Below the pieces are notes generated by a model, which was not told the origin of the DNA, did not search any database, and was given only the letters and a program-made list of their open reading frames with translations. Below, one piece after another: positions 24,501 to 30,633 of a stretch of DNA of 30,633 bases (the stretch's first letter is position 1; each line of letters starts with the position of its first letter). The translations under genes and the position numbers were made by a program. This DNA is from CAZEAC01 sp964510065. Lineage in GTDB: Bacteria; Bdellovibrionota_C; UBA2361; CAIXSY01. Location of the stretch: assembly GCA_964510065.1 (NCBI GenBank), contig CAZEAC010000050.1:1-30633 (forward strand). The letters are read 5' to 3'.

Positions 24501-27039
24501 GTTCGCACGCTGGAACGAAACGGGCGTTGCGGCGAGTATAACAGGTGGGAGAACCCGCTTCGGCTTGTCGGCGATGCTTCGATTTGCTGGCCGCGCGGAT
24601 GTCTCTCCTCACGACGCGCTCCTACGGTTCGACAAAGGGGTACGACTGATCGACAGTTTGAATCGACCGGATGCGTCCTTCCCCTCGAAGGAATCCCCGG
24701 AGAGTCAGCGTCTGAGCGACGGCGCCATCTTTACCAATCTCTTCGAGCAGATTCGCCGTGACCGATCGCAATACCCAGCCGGAAAGTCCTACCACCACTT
24801 CAACGAGCTGGTCGATCGCGGAATAAAGGCCCCGCGCGAACTGAAGAAGCTTGCCGCCGAGTTTCCGCCGGAGAGTTCGCTGCGCAAATATGTCGAAAGC
24901 ATCAGCTCTCCGCAGGATATCATGGGAAGCTGGGAGGCTTTTAAGCTTTACGCCGACACTTCGACTATTCTCACGCATAAACGCGCGGCGCTTCTCGAGG
25001 TATCGCGTCTCGATCAGAGGGGCAAACATGCGCTTGCACGCTACTTCGAGAGTATTGCCTTCCATAAAGGTGCGCCGGTAAATCTCGAATCCCTGATAAA
25101 TTTCGTGCGCGCGCCACGCGCGTTTTTGAATGCCGACGATGCGCATGCACCTGCAGAAATTCACGACAGGAAGAAGCCATCAAACTACGCGGAAGTTCGC
25201 CGCCTCGGGCTCGGCGTCGATCAGCTCCGTGACGCTCTAGTCGAAGGAGCGCTGGATGAAATTCAGTTCATCGCTCCGCTGGCGATCCAGTATAAACTGG
25301 CGGCCCCGGGAAAAGTTGTTGACGAACAGATCGCTCAAACTCCCGTAAAGGAGATGATTGTTCACGCCCTTGGGCGGGGCCCAGTGGGCGAGGGCGCATT
25401 ACTCGATTCGGCAAGCCGCAAACGCTGCTTCGCACGGCTGCAGAGCGTCGTCGATCGCGAGTCCCAGCGGCTGCGTAAAAGCCGCGCCACGCTTCGAGAT
25501 TTTCTGACAGATCAAACCTTCAACCTTACTGGCGCCGGTGAGAAGGAGATTCGTACCACACTCGTTTCCGCGCTGAGAGATGCAAACTGTCTCGACGAAG
25601 ATCCGCGAATATTTATTGCTCAAGTATTTCCTAAGTCGGACTCGCGCTCCGTGCTTGCTGGAAATGACACTGCCTGCTGCATGCCATTTGGGTCAGGAAA
25701 GAATAACGTGTATATGTTCAACCCCGGCTGTGTGCAGTTCACCGTACAAGAGGGTGGCGACATCGATCAACGGACGTGCGCGCAAAGCGTCGTGACTCTA
25801 GACGTCTCACTTAAGAAGACCGTACCTGAGATTCGACAAGCCGTTGAGCAGGCTGGCGGTCGGCTGGAAGATATATTCGAAAGCGATCCAGGATCGGAAC
25901 CAATGCGACATCTCGTATGCGACAGTATTGAAAGTAATCCAAACTTCAGAGCTCCTGAAAATGTCGCGATCATAAAGAGCATTTACGAGGACTTCTTCGC
26001 TGCATTGCTCGAGCGGGAGGGCGGAAGAGTCGCTAAGGCGATACCAGTCTCAACATCGTTCGGCGGACCGTTCCAGAATCAGCTGACGAAAAGGCCGAAC
26101 ACCTTCATTCCTCTCGCTCCGATGAGCTACTCCGACAATCTCGGCGCGGAGTGCCTGGAACTGATGCCGAAACGGGTACCGCAGCTTGTGCGCGCCAGGG
26201 TGGATGGATTCGAGGCACCGGCACGTGCTTGGAAGGGGCACGAGAGTGGAATCAGCAACATCACGTTCCGCGACTGCCTTCCGATAGCGCGGCTCGAGGG
26301 AAAGACATATGCTGATAACCCGGAGATCCGCGAATACCTACATACCATTCAGAACACAACTCTCGGGGTCCAGATCGCAAACAGTTTCTTTGGCGCCCCC
26401 ACGCTGATGCTGAAGTCGGTCAACAGTGGCGGAGTGCTCAACGGCTACCTCATGGCCTATGAGGGTTTAGGCGAGACAGCGGCTCAGCCGATTGTGTATG
26501 TTCGCGATTTTGCCGCGAATACTGAAGAGACGCTCTCATCCGTACCGCAGCGCCTTTTGAAGGAATTCTTCACCCGCTATCGCCACGCATACCTTGAGCC
26601 CGAGGCGGAGGTTCGCGCGCCGAAGATTGCTCTTGAGGCGCGCGAAGACACGTCATACCGACTCCTTCTCCGCAAAAAGGAGCAGTTCGAAGGCTATCTC
26701 GGATGCAAGTTCAACATTGTCGAAACAAGGACCTACACGCAGGGCTCCTACACGATGCACGCCTTAGAACTTGTTCCCCTCGTCCCGCCTGAGCTTTCCC
26801 AGCAGTGGGAGGCACGTCCACTTCCGACTAACGGCCCGCCTCCACGACGCTTCGACCGACGAGCCCCGCATTGGCATAGGGACGAGGACTTCGCCGATGA
26901 GATTGAAGATCTGGACGACGAGGACACAGACCGGAACGATGAGCCACGATGGCGAAGCGAGCTGGCGCGTCGGCGTGATGCCAACCCAGAGGGCATCAAT
27001 GCTCTTGCCGATTTCTGGCCCACTGAGGAACAAGGCTGA
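21592..27039 (+). CDS. Giant protein (1815 aa) with internal repeats and a possible GNAT-like C-terminal region
   Basis: I do not recognise the full protein. No signal peptide or membrane helix is seen; it looks soluble. Residues about 60-1250 are dense in short Leu/Ala-rich helices, suggesting an alpha-solenoid. Residues 73-133 and 292-352 are identical, with diverged related sequence after each. Around 1355-1385 is a Cys motif, AGNDTACCMPFGSGKNNVYM, then NPGCVQFTVQ. Residues about 1600-1665 (GGVLNGYLMAYEG, QPIVYVRDFAAN) look like the core strands of an acyltransferase (GNAT-type) fold, an inference only. The C-terminus is acidic, then charged. GC is 62-65 % in lines sampled, against 43-47 % elsewhere. 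The ATG at 21592 has no strong ribosome site. Confidence 0.85.
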   Translation: MTHSVQKDAPSRAKTSANEPISHRPKDEASESPWPRGLDTFAKSLATFFPSNVIQPLISSVAVNSIVEGKMGELSALETYLKDLGSRLGSTFGDFREKTAEAIFSALNNTAFIDRIHTVDDFKRYAELLYTLACAHGSDGRFSQYTAYYTISDTVRELLSLARGDFERDFSRLVDTFKESNKFASRPSLATALSELSPLVRSTADLDKLLGFVKQVSKGKLSAVSILHDDAPFGTPSTTQGAARLEAWKKLSPEQFDAALSLCGVAYEHCGGGSALINGAARVFIERNDKVELSALETYLKDLGSRLGSTFGDFREKTAEAIFSALNNTAFIDRIHTVDDFKRYAELLYTLARENSERPRSRQLGLHDRVREILALTRDNFDNDLSLVSGDLSRMGVLQVATLARSSAELNLIAASAARLNATQTNLAKLLNINDTKFAKAWLEVASSSGGLTAILAAAERSPAPEPFELFFDFALAADTPSQAFEKARRWEIADKWFGYISRKNQTDALAYAAPRLGELKTFPLETAYALMGAGYSKEVVKALAKCSDTATLCSDLAKDPASRSALIDNWDIFVAVLPRSPAENLLEALTTDAPGAACVSRALSRWEKIPTATAKRLVACGHGAQVAANAASFGDPPKVADILLSTGPENVAVATTHARDFILRAVKGSTKLSETFRRALPPEFVRDEAELLAKHIARFSDPSKVVTALIEQGPEGRQALRSYGRALQTLLSAESALRLLALGDIDTLVAVMSRCAQPAAVLSALNEDTSAARTAILDAAFTELIQRHDLQDSLSPRIDSSIGVRLIRNDSSSLILNKAQLFDRQEALVAEVIARSEWERLASNLESLRELPATVAEKLILQGHSGRVAAQLPSFTGLTEKVALALLDGGHLLERATANTFQPLTLRVARRHQHSFGYLSFDADPALRRSRLPVVEHLACEAELKKVWDAETSEDRERCAELLYTKLASFARWNETGVAASITGGRTRFGLSAMLRFAGRADVSPHDALLRFDKGVRLIDSLNRPDASFPSKESPESQRLSDGAIFTNLFEQIRRDRSQYPAGKSYHHFNELVDRGIKAPRELKKLAAEFPPESSLRKYVESISSPQDIMGSWEAFKLYADTSTILTHKRAALLEVSRLDQRGKHALARYFESIAFHKGAPVNLESLINFVRAPRAFLNADDAHAPAEIHDRKKPSNYAEVRRLGLGVDQLRDALVEGALDEIQFIAPLAIQYKLAAPGKVVDEQIAQTPVKEMIVHALGRGPVGEGALLDSASRKRCFARLQSVVDRESQRLRKSRATLRDFLTDQTFNLTGAGEKEIRTTLVSALRDANCLDEDPRIFIAQVFPKSDSRSVLAGNDTACCMPFGSGKNNVYMFNPGCVQFTVQEGGDIDQRTCAQSVVTLDVSLKKTVPEIRQAVEQAGGRLEDIFESDPGSEPMRHLVCDSIESNPNFRAPENVAIIKSIYEDFFAALLEREGGRVAKAIPVSTSFGGPFQNQLTKRPNTFIPLAPMSYSDNLGAECLELMPKRVPQLVRARVDGFEAPARAWKGHESGISNITFRDCLPIARLEGKTYADNPEIREYLHTIQNTTLGVQIANSFFGAPTLMLKSVNSGGVLNGYLMAYEGLGETAAQPIVYVRDFAANTEETLSSVPQRLLKEFFTRYRHAYLEPEAEVRAPKIALEAREDTSYRLLLRKKEQFEGYLGCKFNIVETRTYTQGSYTMHALELVPLVPPELSQQWEARPLPTNGPPPRRFDRRAPHWHRDEDFADEIEDLDDEDTDRNDEPRWRSELARRRDANPEGINALADFWPTEEQG
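21808..21990 (+). repeat. Perfect 183-bp direct repeat, copy A
   Basis: Identical base for base to 22465-22647, in the same reading frame of the giant gene, offset 657 bp (219 codons). It encodes 61 residues from ELSALETYLKD to YAELLYTLA. Confidence 0.95.
22465..22647 (+). repeat. Perfect 183-bp direct repeat, copy B
   Basis: The second identical copy. Identity stops abruptly at both ends (TTGAACTT against GCGAACTT upstream; CGGGAAAA against TGTGCTCA downstream). The following protein sequence is related but diverged (VREILALTRDNFDNDL against VRELLSLARGDFERDF). Confidence 0.95.
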
Positions 27040-27191
27040 AAAGAGGCCGTAGAGATATTGGTCCAAGGATTCTAGCCTGGTCTTCTCAGAGTCTCGAGCG
27101 TCACCCCGCTCGGTACTCGCCGCGAACCTTTCCCTAAAACTTCTGTCTTTGAAATTGTACCTTTCGTCACAAGCCGGGCGATATTGGCGCG

Positions 27192-29006
27192 CTAGCTACT
27201 GCCATAAAAGCGCAAGTTGTGAAGTAACGTCATCGAACAGCGAATCCGCGCACATGCTTTGCTAAGAAACTCCTTGGCTTCCTCACGCTTACCAACACTG
27301 TCTAAAAGATCCGCATCGTTGATGAGCAAGGTTTCAAGATAGGGTTGCGCGTCGGCCTGCTCAATTGGGGCAAAACTCAGGAATAGCTCGATAATTCTAG
27401 AGTAATGTTCAATAAGCGCAGCACTGTACTCATTACTAAACGAATAAAGCTTTCCTGGAACAAGTGATACCGCGCCCGATGCTTCAAGCTGCGCAACCCC
27501 TTTTAAGAAAGTATTTAATGAAATATTCGGCTCTAGCGAAATGGGCGCAAGCGCATGAAGCGCCCGCCCTAGAATTTCGCGATTAGGCTCGACACTTCGC
27601 GAGAGCTGCTCAGTCCATGAAGAGTACTGAGCTTCCTTTGACGAAAGTACGATTGGCTCAAAATGGTATGGGAAAAGCAGCCGTGGCTGATAGAGGATAG
27701 GTCCGCCCTGATGTGCTCCCTGAATATAACTCAGGTAGAGACTCGAGAACCATGAACTCTCGACAATAAGTGGATTCTCCCGTGGATAACGCTCGAAGTT
27801 AAGCAGCGCCATCTTTTCGGCGCCCCGCGAAGCCGAAAGTGTCTCGACGACATTAAAGAGCTTCTCGAAACGAAGTAAAAAGAGCGCCGATACTGCCAGC
27901 AATAAAACCGAAGCGGCGCCTCGCGCAAAAGCTCGGTGCATAGGCAGCGCGACGCAGCCACAAAAGATTGCAATCACGACGAAAAGCGGAATCCAAGGGT
28001 CCGGCTGCCAACCCTGAAAAAAAGCCCAGTTCCCAACCGCGCTCAGCGCAAGAACAATCGCAAGCCGCGTACGCGTTGTCAGCGCTACTATCAACCCTAC
28101 ACAAGCGAGGCCGAGCAATAGAGGTCCGATCTCATCATCAAGAGAATTCAGATCCTTTTCCAAATTAGCACCGAGCCTTGAAAGCGGTAGCTCAAAGTCG
28201 GTGGCACTGGCTGCCCCTTTTACTTTGAGATCTCTATCTCGAAGATCCGAAAGAAGGTTGAACGTCCGCTTGGCCGAAGTCGGGGCGCCAGTGTTAAGAG
28301 GTAAATCTGATGATGCACGAATTGGGAGATACAGATAAAGCGCCAATCCAAAAACTCCAAAACAGATCCCGGGAAAAAGCGCCGCTCGCATTACTCGCCA
28401 TTTCGTCAACATAACGAGCGCGACTAGAATTATTGAAAGTCCTAACGCCACATGATTGCCCAGTGCCAGGCCACCTAGAAAACAGCCAGCAATAAGGTCG
28501 CGAACATCAGCCTGACTCTCAGCACGTAGTACCAACAGCAACAGGACCGTAAAAAGGAGCCCGTATAACATGTAAACTTCAGCGCTCAGCGCTTGACGCA
28601 GAAAGGATGGCGATTGCAGAAGCACCAGAGCTGGGACCAGCACCGCAAGCGTCCTTGGCGAATTGCTTCGCAAGAATATTCGTGAAGTGACTACGCAAAC
28701 CGAGACAATCAGCAGCGCTGCACAGAAACTTGAGAAAAGGTTGACTCGGAAGGCGATTGTGCCGATCGGCAAAAGCGCAAAGAGATTCGAAAGCTGGCTG
28801 TAAAGCGGATATCCTGCTGGGTGGGCAATATCCAGGGCAAAGCTCGAAATAATAAACTCTGCCGCATCTCGCCAATAAAAGGTTGCCGGCGTAAAACAAA
28901 CAAGGGTTGCCCATACCAGTAAGAACACGCACAACAAGCTAGCCGAACCTAGCAAAACAGAGTTCTTTATTATCTTCAACTCCGCAGTGGTCTCACACTC
29001 TGCCAA
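27192..29006 (-). CDS. Polytopic membrane protein of the DUF2723 / PMT-like glycosyltransferase type
   Basis: A 604-aa protein with about 10 membrane helices in the first 380 residues and a soluble C-terminal domain. The first loop, WRDAAEFIISSFALDIAHPA, continuing GYPLY, is the DUF2723 signature: an acidic residue followed by the HPxGYPLY motif, then RVNLFSS. By family analogy it would be a GT-C type enzyme using a lipid-linked sugar at the periplasmic face; substrate unknown. The start appears to be a TTG at 29004-29006 with GGGGAG 11 nt upstream. No in-frame ATG or GTG lies before the first helix. It is divergent from the serine protease gene. Confidence 0.8.
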   Translation of the reverse strand: MAECETTAELKIIKNSVLLGSASLLCVFLLVWATLVCFTPATFYWRDAAEFIISSFALDIAHPAGYPLYSQLSNLFALLPIGTIAFRVNLFSSFCAALLIVSVCVVTSRIFLRSNSPRTLAVLVPALVLLQSPSFLRQALSAEVYMLYGLLFTVLLLLVLRAESQADVRDLIAGCFLGGLALGNHVALGLSIILVALVMLTKWRVMRAALFPGICFGVFGLALYLYLPIRASSDLPLNTGAPTSAKRTFNLLSDLRDRDLKVKGAASATDFELPLSRLGANLEKDLNSLDDEIGPLLLGLACVGLIVALTTRTRLAIVLALSAVGNWAFFQGWQPDPWIPLFVVIAIFCGCVALPMHRAFARGAASVLLLAVSALFLLRFEKLFNVVETLSASRGAEKMALLNFERYPRENPLIVESSWFSSLYLSYIQGAHQGGPILYQPRLLFPYHFEPIVLSSKEAQYSSWTEQLSRSVEPNREILGRALHALAPISLEPNISLNTFLKGVAQLEASGAVSLVPGKLYSFSNEYSAALIEHYSRIIELFLSFAPIEQADAQPYLETLLINDADLLDSVGKREEAKEFLSKACARIRCSMTLLHNLRFYGSS

Positions 29007-29076
29007 AAAAGATCGCTCCCCGTAGCAACAAAATTAATTATGCTTAATCCTAAGATAGGGAGCACCGATAGGAAAG

Positions 29077-29105
29077 TTGGGTTATGGCATCGAGCCACTT
29101 ACATT
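29077..29105 (+). promoter_or_regulatory. Candidate promoter for the serine protease
   Basis: TTGGGT at 29077-29082, a 17-bp spacer, TACATT at 29100-29105. An AGGAG ribosome site follows before the GTG at 29128. Confidence 0.5.
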
Positions 29106-29127
29106 GGATACCAGGAGATAATTAAAG

Positions 29128-29913
29128 GTGAAAAAATTTTTAATAATATTGGTCCTTGGGGCGGTAGTTGGTTGTGGCGGCGGAGGCGGTGGCGACGGCG
29201 AGAGCTCTGGCGCGGATGCCTGCGGAGTATTAGGTCTCAAGGTCATTAACGGCGAAAAGTGCGACTTTAGCGCAAGCCCGGTCGTTGTAGTAGTCGCCGG
29301 CGATAGTCAGGGAAATGCTATTGGTCTCTGCTCGGGATCGTTGATTGCGCCAGATAAGGTGCTCACTGCGGCGCACTGTATTGTCGACTCCGGAGCATCA
29401 CGATTCGTGGTCGCATCAGGCAGCCAAAACGCACGTGTCAGTAGAGCTGCATATCATCCAAGTTACACCCCTACTTCAAGCATCAGCCCATACGATGTTG
29501 CTGTTATGACGCTTGATCGATCACTTAGCCTTCCCACTATTCCAATTCTTCTTAGCAGAAGCATAGATTCTGGCGATCGCTGCACGGTATATGGCTATGG
29601 AAACGACGAGAATGGTCAGAGCTTTGGCGAACTCGGCTTCGAGGCACTCAAAGCGACTTTTATAGAAGTTGTCGGCCACGAAAGTGGCGCCATCATCAGC
29701 TCTTATGATGAAACCCAAAGTGGTGCTTGCGAAGGTGATTCCGGCGGCCCGCTTGTCGGCACGAAAGATGAGATTTCTGGAATTGTAGGTGTCACACAGG
29801 GAGGTACTGCCGCAGATTGTCAGGCCGGCTCGCTCGAAGTATTTACCGACCTACAGAGCGATAGCACGCTGGATTTCGTAATCGGCGAAGCACCTGGAGC
29901 GCAGGTCCGCTAG
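29128..29913 (+). CDS. Trypsin-like (S1) serine protease, lipoprotein
   Basis: A 261-aa protein starting with GTG, with AGGAG 10 nt upstream. Residues 1-15 are a lipoprotein signal with lipobox VVGC (Cys 16), followed by a Gly-rich linker. The S1 domain has the triad His 83 in LTAAHC, Asp 123 in YDVAVM and Ser 205 in CEGDSGGPLVG. Cys pairs 68/84 and 152/201 could form the usual disulphides. The position six residues before the Ser is Ser 199 rather than Asp, so strict trypsin specificity is doubtful. The mature start KVINGEKC resembles the IVGG-type activated N-terminus. It ends 2 bp from the stop of the convergent gene. Confidence 0.9.
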   Translation: MKKFLIILVLGAVVGCGGGGGGDGESSGADACGVLGLKVINGEKCDFSASPVVVVVAGDSQGNAIGLCSGSLIAPDKVLTAAHCIVDSGASRFVVASGSQNARVSRAAYHPSYTPTSSISPYDVAVMTLDRSLSLPTIPILLSRSIDSGDRCTVYGYGNDENGQSFGELGFEALKATFIEVVGHESGAIISSYDETQSGACEGDSGGPLVGTKDEISGIVGVTQGGTAADCQAGSLEVFTDLQSDSTLDFVIGEAPGAQVR

Positions 29914-29915
29914 GC

Positions 29916-30311
29916 CTACCCGCCGCGCTTTGTTTCAGCCTGCTGGAGTATTCGATAGCTGCGATCAAGCGCGAGCTCCTGTTCGTCGGGCTCTTCGCTC
30001 TCTTCGAGGCCAGCGCGTTGCGCGCTCCATTCGGAAATGCCGGGAAACCCAGGTTGTAATTCACCAAATGGAAGTGGTTCATCGCTTGGTTCAATATCGA
30101 GAGATGATTTCGGCGCATTCATTTCGCGAAAGATACTGTGCGATGAATCCCGCACTAACTCTCCAGACACGCCGTACTCGTTCTCTCCGCGGTGTCCTCC
30201 GATTCGGCTTCCTGAATCAGGCTGCTCGGAGTACTCACTGGGATCGAGCTCAATCGGCTGAGCCTCAGTTTCATTTTCGTGCTTGGCATGGGCTTTCTTA
30301 GGTCTTGTCAT
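29916..30311 (-). CDS. Acidic, probably disordered 131-aa protein
   Basis: Not recognised. The composition is strongly hydrophilic, rich in Glu, Ser, Pro and Gln, with a short Lys/His-rich start (TRPKKAHAKHENE). There are no membrane segments, and PSEYSEQPDSGSRIGG-like stretches suggest disorder. The last 30 residues (ESEEPDEQELALDRSYRILQ) could form one helix. The ATG at 30309-30311 has GGAG 5 nt upstream, good support for translation. It converges on the serine protease gene with 2 bp between stops. Confidence 0.6.
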   Translation of the reverse strand: MTRPKKAHAKHENETEAQPIELDPSEYSEQPDSGSRIGGHRGENEYGVSGELVRDSSHSIFREMNAPKSSLDIEPSDEPLPFGELQPGFPGISEWSAQRAGLEESEEPDEQELALDRSYRILQQAETKRGG

Positions 30312-30424
30312 AACGACTCCATAATGACGAATCGATTCTTACCGCTTCTACCTCAACACCCGAACTCACAACATGCTTCGATGATAGCGCATGCCCTGAT
30401 CTCGCGACCAGCAAATGATCGACT

Positions 30425-30444
30425 TTGTGAACGGCCGTTCACAA
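30425..30444. promoter_or_regulatory. 20-bp perfect palindrome (operator-like)
   Basis: TTGTGAACGGCCGTTCACAA is a perfect palindrome in gene-free DNA, 114 bp upstream of the acidic-protein gene. Its core GAAC-N4-GTTC matches the LexA box type known from Firmicutes and some other phyla; it could equally be a TetR-type operator. Confidence 0.5.
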
Positions 30445-30483
30445 GGCCTGGCTAAATAGGATCAACTAAGGATGCAAAGACTA

Positions 30484-30502
30484 GAGCGTGTTCTGAACTT
30501 TT
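30484..30502. mobile_element. Solo terminal repeat of the MITE family
   Basis: GAGCGTGTTCTGAACTTTT, preceded by TA, differs at one base from the end of the 19928-20092 element. No opposite end is found before the window stops, so it is a solo remnant or the start of an element running off the window. Confidence 0.55.
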
Positions 30503-30541
30503 GCCGTAATTACTCATTCACCCCGGGTATTCTTTCCCTCA

Positions 30542-30608
30542 CTCTGTGACCTCTGTGTCTCTGTGGCTTAAATACTTTAAAAACCACAGAGACACAGAGG
30601 TCACAGAG
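30542..30608. repeat. CACAGAG-family inverted repeat, copy 4 (intact)
   Basis: The arms 30542-30566 and 30584-30608 are perfect 25-bp reverse complements around a 17-bp AT-rich loop. Each arm carries three exact CACAGAG heptamers (separated by A and GT). The 30312-30633 stretch has no gene; it holds this repeat, the solo MITE end and the palindrome. Confidence 0.9.
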
Positions 30609-30633
30609 TAGCGAAAAAAGCCACCCACACTTA

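Overview
This is a chromosomal segment of a Gram-negative bacterium. Evidence for that is a heptose epimerase for LPS (hldD), lipoproteins with lipoboxes, a CcmH-type cytochrome c maturation protein, haem O synthase, LepB, and the conserved origin-proximal cluster rpmH-rnpA-yidD-yidC-mnmE. The CcmH motif variant, a MEMO1-family protein and a DUF2723-type membrane protein would fit a deltaproteobacterial-grade lineage (Bdellovibrionota, Myxococcota, SAR324 or similar). That placement is an inference and is weak. Most genes sampled are about 43-47 % GC. One giant gene is markedly richer, 62-65 % in the lines I counted.

Layout. 1-2.9 kb: a HugZ/DUF2470-like haem protein, divergent from ctaB and an overlapping M29 aminopeptidase. 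2.9-5.8 kb (+): an unknown 131-aa protein, an orphan type-1 periplasmic binding protein and a CPBP intramembrane protease. 5.8-11.6 kb (-): ccmH, pyrE, ygfZ, lepB, an unknown 107-aa protein, a MEMO1-family protein, a small lipoprotein and a small membrane protein. Between the 107-aa gene and the MEMO1 gene, on the + strand, lies a strong candidate for an unannotated structured small RNA with its own promoter and intrinsic terminator. 11.8-17 kb (-): mnmE, yidC, yidD, rnpA (apparently with a non-AUG start), rpmH and hldD. A dispersed CACAGAG inverted repeat sits between rnpA and yidD. 17-18.5 kb (+): a secreted metzincin-type protease, divergent from hldD.

18.5-21.5 kb is accessory. It holds a composite of nested inverted repeats, a two-gene AbiEii-like nucleotidyltransferase / small-partner module (probably toxin-antitoxin), a 165-bp MITE-like element with TA flanks, htpX, and a decayed CACAGAG repeat arm. 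21.6-27.0 kb is one 1815-codon gene of unknown function. It contains a perfect 183-bp in-frame internal duplication embedded in diverged homologous repeats. 27.2-30.3 kb: a DUF2723-like membrane protein, divergent from a trypsin-like lipoprotein protease, then an acidic hydrophilic protein. The right edge has no gene. It carries a 20-bp perfect palindrome, a solo copy of the MITE terminal repeat and an intact CACAGAG inverted repeat.

The best candidates for something undescribed are the giant protein with its apparently gene-converted internal repeat, the structured RNA at 9079-9271, and the repeat-bounded nucleotidyltransferase module. No CRISPR array, tRNA, rRNA, phage or transposase gene was found.
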